This document shows positions 53,849-61,891 of a DNA stretch of 64,000 nucleotides, piece after piece (within the stretch, counting starts at the first letter, position 1; each line of letters begins with the position of its first letter). The position numbers were made by a program, and so were the translations under genes. Source of the DNA: Bacteroidota bacterium (lineage in GTDB: Bacteria > Bacteroidota > Bacteroidia > Palsa-965). The DNA lies in contig JACQAM010000008.1 in assembly GCA_016194975.1 (NCBI GenBank), forward strand, positions 1-64,000, in the 5' to 3' direction. The notes under the pieces were generated by a model that saw only the letters and a list, made by a program, of their open reading frames with translations, ran no database searches and was not told the origin of the DNA.

Positions 53849-55333
53849 TCATTCCCAAACCGCAACTTTTATTTTTTCATCGATCCACGACGCGAAATCA
53901 AATTGTTTATTGAGCGCTTCATGCTGTGCGGTCTTTGTTTCGGTACGAATTTCGGCAACATATTTTCTGAGCAGCGCACGTCTTTTTTTACTTATACTTC
54001 CTTCCGACAACAAACGAATTACTTCAAGAATCTTCATGTGTGTTGAAAATTGCCGCTCCTGTTGCAGGTAACGTTTCGCAGAACGCAAACGCGCATCAAA
54101 AAGAATATCGTGCGTTTCAAAAAGTAACAACAGGTAAAGCAAGCGCGTATTGATGGAAAGCTCTTTCCTCAAATGAATTTCTCTTTCCATATTGAGAATT
54201 TTATTCAGCCATTTTCCGCACGACTTGAAATTCCTTCCGCAGAAATCAATGACGGCGAGCATAAAAAAAAGATCATACAGTAACGGGCTGAAATGAAGAT
54301 CGAGTTTGCGGATCTCCGTTTCCGTTCTTCTTGCATGATTCATTCCTTCGCGGATCCGGTTCGTTTTATAGAAGAAGAATAATTCACTTTCTGCTGTATT
54401 CACAAAAACAATTCTCGAAAGAGAAAGATTCCTTATTCTGTTCTGACTGAGAAATTGTTTTTGCTGCTGAATGATCTTTTCTGCTTCACTGAATTTTCCG
54501 AGCAGGAAAAAAACATTCACGATGTTGTTCATGTTCGTGTGATAGATGCCCGGCAGATCGCGGATGAATTGCGGCGCATCATCCATAATATTTTTTACCG
54601 CCATGAACGATTCGATTCGTTTCGACTGTTCTTTTTTGAGCGATGACAACAAACCGATACCCGAATGAAAATAATATTTTGTCCAGAAGCTGGTGATCTG
54701 AGAATGTGCCGGAAGATTTTTTCTCAGGTCCGCCTCCGCTTCCCGGATAAATGTTTTACCTGTGTTTCCTTTATCGATCGCGATCTGGATGTTGAAGGCG
54801 ATCTGCATGAGCGTGGTTTGTATGCGCATCACTTCGAGAATACGCAGCTCCTCGCCAATCGCACGGTTCAGGTTCTTGTCGTCTTCGTCTTTAATGTGAA
54901 GCAGGATCTCCCAACGGAGAATGATCAGGAGAATGGAAAATTTTTCCAGGCTGTACGCTTCTTTCTTTGCGCGGTATATGAGCGTACGGCACTGGGCGTA
55001 TAACCCACGCTGAAACAAAAGCTCAATGGAAGCGATGAACGAAGTATGCTGCGACAGAAAAGTTTTTTCACGATGGTATGCATTCAGACTTTCCAGCAGC
55101 AATTGATAGAGATAATTTTTTTCCGAAGGAAGATGACGGATAAAATTTGTTCCGGCAAATTCTTTTTTAATCGCCTCTTCATTGTAATTTTCCTGCCCGG
55201 CCATAGCATCGAACAAATGCATATAATTATTCTTTTCACCCACAATATGACGCGAGGCAAGAATGCGGAAATGCCTTTTTTCCGACATGCTCATGCTGCG
55301 GATCAGCTCGTGAAGATCGTGTTTGGGTCTCAT
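53849..55333 (-). CDS. TPR-like helical protein, 'SEKR' family, paralogue of the gene at 20726
   Basis: This 494-residue cytoplasmic helical protein opens LHELIRSMSMSEKRHFRILA, then KNNYMHLFDAMAGQENYNEE. It matches the start of the 498-residue protein at 20726-22222 and is similar in length and in helix periodicity. No enzyme motif or membrane segment is seen. It is transcribed divergently from the 1,694-residue SprB/CHU_C gene across a 190-base region with a palindromic operator candidate. Functional connection with T9SS cargo is inferred only from neighbourhood. Confidence 0.75.
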   Translation of the reverse strand: MRPKHDLHELIRSMSMSEKRHFRILASRHIVGEKNNYMHLFDAMAGQENYNEEAIKKEFAGTNFIRHLPSEKNYLYQLLLESLNAYHREKTFLSQHTSFIASIELLFQRGLYAQCRTLIYRAKKEAYSLEKFSILLIILRWEILLHIKDEDDKNLNRAIGEELRILEVMRIQTTLMQIAFNIQIAIDKGNTGKTFIREAEADLRKNLPAHSQITSFWTKYYFHSGIGLLSSLKKEQSKRIESFMAVKNIMDDAPQFIRDLPGIYHTNMNNIVNVFFLLGKFSEAEKIIQQQKQFLSQNRIRNLSLSRIVFVNTAESELFFFYKTNRIREGMNHARRTETEIRKLDLHFSPLLYDLFFMLAVIDFCGRNFKSCGKWLNKILNMEREIHLRKELSINTRLLYLLLLFETHDILFDARLRSAKRYLQQERQFSTHMKILEVIRLLSEGSISKKRRALLRKYVAEIRTETKTAQHEALNKQFDFASWIDEKIKVAVWE

Positions 55334-55339
55334 GACGAA

Positions 55340-55438
55340 TAAAACAGAAGTCCAAGAATAATTGGACCAATCGAAGATAAATAATAAATTAACAAAGAGA
55401 ATGGTGATCCTGAAAAGTTAAAACAGAAGTCCAAGAAT
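55340..55438. promoter_or_regulatory. palindromic operator candidate and 20-bp direct repeats
   Basis: TAAAACAGAAGTCCAAGAAT occurs at 55340-55359 and again, identically, at 55419-55438. The first copy overlaps GTCCAA-N6-TTGGAC (55350-55367). A minus-strand -7 box TATCTTCG lies at 55372-55379, so the palindrome sits at the likely transcription start of the 494-residue gene. Confidence 0.5.
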
Positions 55439-55453
55439 GAGCCATTTTATTAC

Positions 55454-55483
55454 TTGCCGGCCTTGCCCCACAGACTATTTTTG
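55454..55483 (+). promoter_or_regulatory. promoter of the giant SprB-repeat gene
   Basis: TTG at 55454-55456 and TATTTTTG at 55476-55483 are spaced 19 bases, matching the Bacteroidetes promoter. The start codon lies 40 bases downstream. Confidence 0.6.
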
Positions 55484-55523
55484 ACACGCATAAAAAAGAA
55501 TAAAATTTTATAAAAATCCGATC

Positions 55524-58500
55524 ATGAAAAAAATCAATAAATCACCGCGTCGTTTCATCACACTATTCACAGCGGTGCTGCTCGTTGTTACCGCAAAAGC
55601 TTTTGACTATGATGGAAATTCTGTATGGAATTCGGCGTGGGATAATGAAAAAGTTTTCACTGAGAACCGCGGACAATTCCCTGTGATCGGAACGAAAGAT
55701 CCCAACGTGCTCTATGGTTATGACAATGGGAAAACGATGATCTATTTCCGACGCGATGGTTTCAGTTATGAGCTCATGACCAAGTCGCCGAAAGAGAACG
55801 ATCGCCGTGAAGAATTTATGCGGGATGAAAATCACCAGGAGGAAGAGGGCGCTGCAAAATTCACGCACGAGAAGATCAATATTATTTTCCAGGATGCAAA
55901 TACCAGTTCGGAATTAGTGGCGTCAGAAAAAGTTTCCTGGTACAGCAACTATGTGGTAAAGGATGGTGACAGGGAACATTCCATTGATGAGATCCCCGGT
56001 TTCACCAAACTCACTTACAAGGAAATTTATCCTCACATCGATATTGAATTTATTTTTCATTCTTCAGAAGGAATAAAATATTCCATCATCGTTCATCCCG
56101 GCGGCGATATCAGTAATGTGAAAATGGACTGGAACGGAATGAAAAAAATGGATCTCGAAGCAAGTGGTGATGTTCATGTACAGACAATGTTCGGTGAGAT
56201 CGTGGATCACGCTCCTTCTACTTTTTATTCCGATGATCATTCTTCAGCGATCACATCTTCATTCGTGAAAAACGAAAAATCAATTTCATTTCAACTCGGC
56301 GATTATGATCATTCAAGGGCCATTGTCATCGATCCTTGGCAACTCACCTCCGGTCTTGGTTACGGAAATTCAAACAAAGTGTGGGAGTGTGAACATGATA
56401 ATAATCTGAATTCTTATTTCTGGGGCGGCGATACCCCTTGCCGATTGAAAAAATATAACAACGCAGGAACCATTCAGTGGACTTACAATTCTCCATGGGA
56501 CACAGCGAATTTCTGGATCGGAACTTTGATCACTGATAACAATGGTGTTTCTTATTGCAGCGGTGGATCGAACGGCGAGATCGCGAAAGTGAGTACAGCA
56601 GGAGCACAGGTGTGGTACAATAATCCGAATGGCTTTTTCGGGCCGATATTCGAATACTGGCACTTCGCATTCAACTGCGATCAGACGACTCTTGTCATTG
56701 GAGGAATGCGCGCATCAAATCCTCTTTCTACATCCACTTATCGCGGTGTAATCATCACCATAAATATGGGAAGTGGTGCGGTGACAGGATTTACCAATGT
56801 GGGATGGATAGCAGGACTGACGATCAAAGAAGCGCGTTCTATTTGTACTTGTCCGAGTGGCGGATATTATTTTCTTACGCTCGACTCGATCGGTTATGTG
56901 AATTCAGCGATCGTTCAGCAATGGAAATCGGTGAACGGATATAATTTCTCCTATGGAAATCCGAGTTATTCCATCCAGGGAAATATGGGAATGAGTGCTA
57001 TTCGCGCCAATGGAAATTTCATTTACACGGTGAACGGATCGAACGTAGCGAAACGGAATACGGCGACCGGAGCTGTCATTGCAACTGCTGCAATTCCCGG
57101 AGGAATAAGTGCAAGTGGTTTTGGCGGAAATACTTTCGGTTGCAGCGGACTCGATCTAGATAGTTGCGGAAATGTTTACGTGGGATCAGGAACACAAATT
57201 GTAAAGTATGATGCAAACCTGAATCAACTTGCAACACAAGCTACACCCGGAGTGGTGTATGATGTTTCCGTTTCTAAATCAGGACAGGTTGTTGCCTGCG
57301 GAAACGGATGGATGGGAACGTATGCATTCGGAACCTGCAATCCCATGCAGGCCATTTGTATTTCTGCCGCGCTTTCTGCTTCTTCCACGCAGGTGAATGT
57401 AACGTGCAACGGGTCATGCAACGGTTCTGCAACTGCAATTCCCGCCGGAGGAACATCGCCGTACACTTACTCATGGTCACCAAGCGGTGGAACTGCCGCA
57501 ACTGCAAATTCACTTTGTGCAGGAAATTACACGTGCACTATTACCGATGCAACTTCAGCTACAACAACGGTTTCTGTTGCTATCACTCAACCACCTGCAA
57601 TAACAGCAACACAATCGCACACCAACATTTCCTGCAATGGCGGATGCAACGGAACAGCAACAGTGGTCGCAAGCGGCGGAACAGGAACTTACACTTATTC
57701 CTGGGCGCCCGCAGGTGGAACCGCTGCAACAGCAAATTCGCTTTGCGTTGGAACCTATACCTGCACCATCAGTTCTCCTGCAGGTTGTACTATAACACAA
57801 ACATTCAGCATCACACAACCTGCTGCACTCGTTGCAACTGCGACTTCGCAAAACAACGTTTCCTGCAATGGCGGATCGAACGGAACCGCTTCCGTTTCGG
57901 TTTCCGGGGGAACAAGTGCCTATTCCTATAACTGGACACCGGGAAATCCTCCCGGCGACGGAACAGCAAGCGTGACCGGTTTGTCAAGCGGAACTTGGAC
58001 CTGCACAGTTACCGATGCCAATGGTTGTACTACAACACAAACATTCAATATCACACAACCGACTGCGCTTACTGCAACCGCAACTTCCACACCAACAGGT
58101 TGCAGCTCGAACACGGGAACTGCAACTGCTTCTCCTTCGGGAGGAACAGGGCCTTATACTTATTCGTGGGCGCCGTCCGGCGGAACAGCAGCCACCGCAA
58201 ATAATCTCGCTGCAGGCACATACACGTGTACGATCACGGATGCTAACGGATGCACGACCACTGCGAATGCAAGTGTTGCATCTTCATCGGGGCCAGCACT
58301 AACTGTTCAGTCGAGCAGCAACGTTTCCTGCAATGGAGGAACCAATGGATCAGCAACGATCAACGCAACCGGTAACGGACCGTTCACTTATAGTTGGGCG
58401 CCGGTTGGCGGAACCGCAGCAACTGCATCGGGACTCGCGGCAAATACTTACACCGTTACAGTGATCGATGCGAACGGATGTTCTTCCACGCAAACTGTTT

Positions 58501-60608
58501 CCATTACACAACCTACTGCAGTTTCCGGAACCACAACCACAACTCCTACAGGATGCGCTGCAAGCACAGGATCTGCAACGGTAACTGCAAGTGGCGGAAC
58601 CGGATCTTACACCTATTCATGGGCTCCATCGGGCGGAACAGGATCAACTGCAAGTAATCTTCCGTCGGGCAACTATACGTGTACCATCACGGACGCGAAC
58701 GGTTGCACAGGAACTGCGAATGCAAGTGTTTCTTCTTCGAGCGGGCCTGCTGTAACTCTGCAGTCGAGCAGTGATGTCAGTTGCAATGGAGGAGCCAATG
58801 GAAACGCAACCATGAATGCGACCGGAAGCGGGCCATTCTCTTACAGCTGGTCGCCGAGCGGGGGAACTGCTGCAACTGCAAATAATTTAACTCCGAACAC
58901 TTACACTTGCCTGGTTACCGATGTCAATGGTTGTACTACAACACAAACCGTTGCCATCAATCAACCGGCCGCCATCACTTCTTCCACTTCCACAATTCCG
59001 GCTACCTGCGGAAATCCCGATGGAAGCGCAACAGTTACTGCAAATGGCGGAACGGGAGCGTACACGTACTCATGGGCGCCGAGTGGGGGAACTGCGGCAA
59101 CAGCTTCCAACATTCCTGCTGGAAATTATACGGTAACAATCACTGATGCGAATGGATGCACGGCTTCAGCAAATGCAAGCGTTGCTAATACGGGAGGGCC
59201 AACCGTTACTTTACAATCAAGCAGCAACGTCACTTGTTTCGGAAGCGGAAACGGAACTGCAACAGTGAATGCGACCGGAAACAGTCCGTTCACTTATTCC
59301 TGGTCACCATCGGGAGGAACAGCCGCAACAGCAACCAGCCTCGCACCCGGTACGTACACGTGCGCGATCACGGATGCGAGCGGTTGTGTTACAACACAAA
59401 CCGTCACAATTACAGAGCCAACGCAATTAGTTTCTAATCCCGCTTCTACGCCTGCTACCTGCAATACCAGCAACGGAACGGCTGATGCAGTCGCGAGCGG
59501 GGGCACTGGCCCGTACACGTACGTGTGGAGCAACTCGCAAACAACAGCAACACTCAGCAGTCTTGCCGGGGGAACTTATTCCGTAACCGTCACCGATGCG
59601 AATGGATGTACAACAACTTCTACAGTTGTTGTCGCGAATAACGGAGCTCCTGTCGTTACTGTTTCTTCTCAAACGGATGAATCCTGTTTCGGCGATAATG
59701 CAGGAAGCGCCACGGTGAATGCGACCGGAGGATCTTCCCCGTACACGTATGCGTGGTCGCCTGCGGGCGGAACTGCGGCAACTGCGAATGGACTCTCCGC
59801 TGGAACTTACACCGTTACGGTTACCGGAAGTGATGGTTGTGCTCAAACACAAACTGTCACTATTACTCAGCCATCGGCAATTTCGCTGGCAACTTCATCC
59901 GTTCCGGAAAATTGCGGAAGCGGAAACGGATCGGCAACTGTGAATGCAAGTGGAGGAACACCGGGTTTCACTTACTCATGGAGTAATTCCGGAACTACGG
60001 CAACGATCAGTAATCTTGCGGCCGGTTCTTATGCCGTAACGGTGACCGATGCGAATGGTTGTGTTGCAACACAAACCGTGTCCGTCGGTACAAGCGGAAC
60101 CGCAACTGCCAATGCGGGCAACACGATAACGATCACCTCCGGACAAAGCACAACACTCACGGGCACAGGTAACGGAACTACATTCACGTGGAGTCCTCCT
60201 GCAGGATTGAGCTGCACCAGCTGCCCGGTCACTATTGCTTCTCCAACGGTAACCACCACTTACACACTCACCGTCGTGGATTCACTCGGATGCACCGCTA
60301 CTGATACGGTTACGGTGTTCGTTGAAAATCCATGCGGAACTATCTGGGTGCCGAATGCTTTTTCTCCGAATGCAGATAATGAAAATGATATTCTTTACGT
60401 GAGAGGAAGTTGTGTTAAAGTAATGGACTTCGAAGTGTTCAACCGCTGGGGAGAAAAAGTTTTCACATCGAATGATGTTTCGAAAGGATGGGATGGAAAA
60501 TGGCGCGATAAAGATTGCGAAGCTGCCGTGTTCACGTATTACCTGCGCGCCACACTCGACGACGGAACCGAAATTGAAAGACAGGGAAGTATTTCATTGG
60601 TGAAATAA
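55524..60608 (+). CDS. giant SprB-repeat, T9SS type B (CHU_C) surface protein with N-terminal 'ENRGQ' domain
   Basis: The product is 1,694 residues long. After a signal peptide (about 1-26) comes an 'ENRGQ' (DUF7948-type) domain (VFTENRGQFPVIGTKDPNVL ... RRDGFSYELMT) up to about 270. A propeller-like region follows (about 275-610; AKVSTAGAQVWYNN, YVGSGTQIVKYDAN). Twelve SprB repeats of about 75 residues occupy 612-1522 (YTYSWSPSGGTAATANSL, TYTCTITDANGC). An Ig-like segment precedes the CHU_C domain (about 1605-1694; WVPNAFSPNADNENDILYV, FEVFNRWGEKVF). This marks T9SS export and surface anchoring. SprB-type proteins act as adhesins in gliding. The next gene is PorP/SprF-type, its usual partner. 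Confidence 0.9.
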   Translation: MKKINKSPRRFITLFTAVLLVVTAKAFDYDGNSVWNSAWDNEKVFTENRGQFPVIGTKDPNVLYGYDNGKTMIYFRRDGFSYELMTKSPKENDRREEFMRDENHQEEEGAAKFTHEKINIIFQDANTSSELVASEKVSWYSNYVVKDGDREHSIDEIPGFTKLTYKEIYPHIDIEFIFHSSEGIKYSIIVHPGGDISNVKMDWNGMKKMDLEASGDVHVQTMFGEIVDHAPSTFYSDDHSSAITSSFVKNEKSISFQLGDYDHSRAIVIDPWQLTSGLGYGNSNKVWECEHDNNLNSYFWGGDTPCRLKKYNNAGTIQWTYNSPWDTANFWIGTLITDNNGVSYCSGGSNGEIAKVSTAGAQVWYNNPNGFFGPIFEYWHFAFNCDQTTLVIGGMRASNPLSTSTYRGVIITINMGSGAVTGFTNVGWIAGLTIKEARSICTCPSGGYYFLTLDSIGYVNSAIVQQWKSVNGYNFSYGNPSYSIQGNMGMSAIRANGNFIYTVNGSNVAKRNTATGAVIATAAIPGGISASGFGGNTFGCSGLDLDSCGNVYVGSGTQIVKYDANLNQLATQATPGVVYDVSVSKSGQVVACGNGWMGTYAFGTCNPMQAICISAALSASSTQVNVTCNGSCNGSATAIPAGGTSPYTYSWSPSGGTAATANSLCAGNYTCTITDATSATTTVSVAITQPPAITATQSHTNISCNGGCNGTATVVASGGTGTYTYSWAPAGGTAATANSLCVGTYTCTISSPAGCTITQTFSITQPAALVATATSQNNVSCNGGSNGTASVSVSGGTSAYSYNWTPGNPPGDGTASVTGLSSGTWTCTVTDANGCTTTQTFNITQPTALTATATSTPTGCSSNTGTATASPSGGTGPYTYSWAPSGGTAATANNLAAGTYTCTITDANGCTTTANASVASSSGPALTVQSSSNVSCNGGTNGSATINATGNGPFTYSWAPVGGTAATASGLAANTYTVTVIDANGCSSTQTVSITQPTAVSGTTTTTPTGCAASTGSATVTASGGTGSYTYSWAPSGGTGSTASNLPSGNYTCTITDANGCTGTANASVSSSSGPAVTLQSSSDVSCNGGANGNATMNATGSGPFSYSWSPSGGTAATANNLTPNTYTCLVTDVNGCTTTQTVAINQPAAITSSTSTIPATCGNPDGSATVTANGGTGAYTYSWAPSGGTAATASNIPAGNYTVTITDANGCTASANASVANTGGPTVTLQSSSNVTCFGSGNGTATVNATGNSPFTYSWSPSGGTAATATSLAPGTYTCAITDASGCVTTQTVTITEPTQLVSNPASTPATCNTSNGTADAVASGGTGPYTYVWSNSQTTATLSSLAGGTYSVTVTDANGCTTTSTVVVANNGAPVVTVSSQTDESCFGDNAGSATVNATGGSSPYTYAWSPAGGTAATANGLSAGTYTVTVTGSDGCAQTQTVTITQPSAISLATSSVPENCGSGNGSATVNASGGTPGFTYSWSNSGTTATISNLAAGSYAVTVTDANGCVATQTVSVGTSGTATANAGNTITITSGQSTTLTGTGNGTTFTWSPPAGLSCTSCPVTIASPTVTTTYTLTVVDSLGCTATDTVTVFVENPCGTIWVPNAFSPNADNENDILYVRGSCVKVMDFEVFNRWGEKVFTSNDVSKGWDGKWRDKDCEAAVFTYYLRATLDDGTEIERQGSISLVK

Positions 60609-60657
60609 ATTCAAACCCATTCAGAAAAAAATAAAAAACAGTTCAGCATAAAATAAA

Positions 60658-61704
60658 TTGAACATGAAAACAAAAAACATTTTTCTCATCGCCGGCCTTT
60701 TGTTCAGTGTCCTTACCCTGAACGCGCAGGATGTGCATTTCTCCCAACTAACGGAAACTCCGCTATTGCTGAATCCCGCGCAGGCCGGTTTATCTCACAA
60801 CGCGATGGCCATCATCAATTACAAAGATCAGTGGAGAGCGGTGGGAAAACCGTACACCACCATCAACACGAGTTTCGATATGGCATTCATGAAAAAAGAT
60901 AACGGCAGTCATCTCGGCGCGGGCATCGATGTGTATTCCGACAAAGCAGGAGATGCTGCGATGTCAACGACCACTGCGCAACTTCATCTTGCAGGAATTG
61001 TTGCGGCGAACGATCACAATTTATTTTCTGCAGGATTGTACGGCGGATTCGGTCAGCGCAGTTTGAATTATTCAAAATTAGAATGGGATAATCAGTACGA
61101 CGGAACCGGATACGATCCTTCGCGTGCGTCGCTCGAGCCCACGACATTTGCGAATCATAATTATCTTGATCTCGGCGCAGGGCTCGCATGGTTTTACGGA
61201 GCAGGACATTCGACTTTGAGTTCGAATGATGCGCGCACGTTCAATCTCGGCGCAAGTCTGCAGCACATCAATCAACCGCTGTATAGTTTTTATGCGGCAA
61301 CCAACCAGCATTTACCAATGAGAACTGTACTTTATGGCAATGCAGACATCGGTGTAAAAAATTACAACGTTGTACTCGAGCCGTCTTACATCGTGATGAT
61401 ACAGGCAGGCCATCATGAAATAAATGCGGGCATCATGTTTAAATACATCATGCAGGAAGCTTCGAAATATACGGGAAGAAAAAAACCGGCAGCATTTGTT
61501 TTCGGCGGCTATTATCGTTTCGGCGATGCGGTTTGCATTGCAGCGCGCTATGAATTTTCGAACTGGTCCATCGGTACGAGTTATGATGTGAATCTTTCTA
61601 ATTTGAAAACAGTGAGCAACGCACGCGGCGGATTTGAAATTTCTCTTCGCTATATGAGTCCCGATCCATTCGGAAAAGGAACGACATCGCGGTTGTTTGA
61701 TTGA
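60658..61704 (+). CDS. PorP/SprF family T9SS outer-membrane protein
   Basis: The product (348 residues) has a signal peptide (residues 1-21) followed by DVHFSQLTETPLLLNPAQAGL, the family's conserved opening. A beta-barrel region follows (YKDQWRAVGKPYTTINTSFD, NYVVLEPSYIVM-like strands). It ends RGGFEISLRYM. PorP/SprF proteins partner large type B cargos in the outer membrane and are usually encoded downstream of them, as here (49 bases). The intergenic gap has no terminator, so co-transcription is likely. Confidence 0.93.
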   Translation: MNMKTKNIFLIAGLLFSVLTLNAQDVHFSQLTETPLLLNPAQAGLSHNAMAIINYKDQWRAVGKPYTTINTSFDMAFMKKDNGSHLGAGIDVYSDKAGDAAMSTTTAQLHLAGIVAANDHNLFSAGLYGGFGQRSLNYSKLEWDNQYDGTGYDPSRASLEPTTFANHNYLDLGAGLAWFYGAGHSTLSSNDARTFNLGASLQHINQPLYSFYAATNQHLPMRTVLYGNADIGVKNYNVVLEPSYIVMIQAGHHEINAGIMFKYIMQEASKYTGRKKPAAFVFGGYYRFGDAVCIAARYEFSNWSIGTSYDVNLSNLKTVSNARGGFEISLRYMSPDPFGKGTTSRLFD

Positions 61705-61769
61705 GGAGGAGGGATTTTTCAATTTTGCGAATATTAATTGAGTCTGATCAATTGTTGTAACTTGTGAAT

Positions 61770-61880
61770 ATGAAGCGGGGAAGAATAAAATTCAGCAAAC
61801 ACTCGAAAAGAAGTTTGGGGATATTTTTTTTGTTGGTTTCAATTTTTTCTTCCTCATTCTCCGCACCAATTTTTTCTTAA
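61770..61880 (+). CDS. 36-residue signal-peptide-like ORF
   Basis: The ORF encodes a Lys/Arg-rich start (MKRGRIKFSKHSKRS), a hydrophobic stretch (LGIFFLLVSIFSSSF) and ends SAPIFS. It looks like an isolated signal peptide. It lies 11 bases before the next large gene. It may be a remnant of a broken secreted protein or a small membrane peptide. Evidence for translation is lacking. Confidence 0.3.
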   Translation: MKRGRIKFSKHSKRSLGIFFLLVSIFSSSFSAPIFS

Positions 61881-61891
61881 CCCCGATTAAT

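Noticed and set aside
57308-58302. Long overlapping open frames in other frames across the SprB repeats
   Set aside because: They arise from the biased codon use of the Ser/Thr/Gly repeats and share no domain; the main frame has clear SprB motifs.
57361-60090. Tandem repeats of the giant gene as CRISPR or satellite DNA
   Set aside because: The repeats are coding, about 225 bp long, and match SprB domains.
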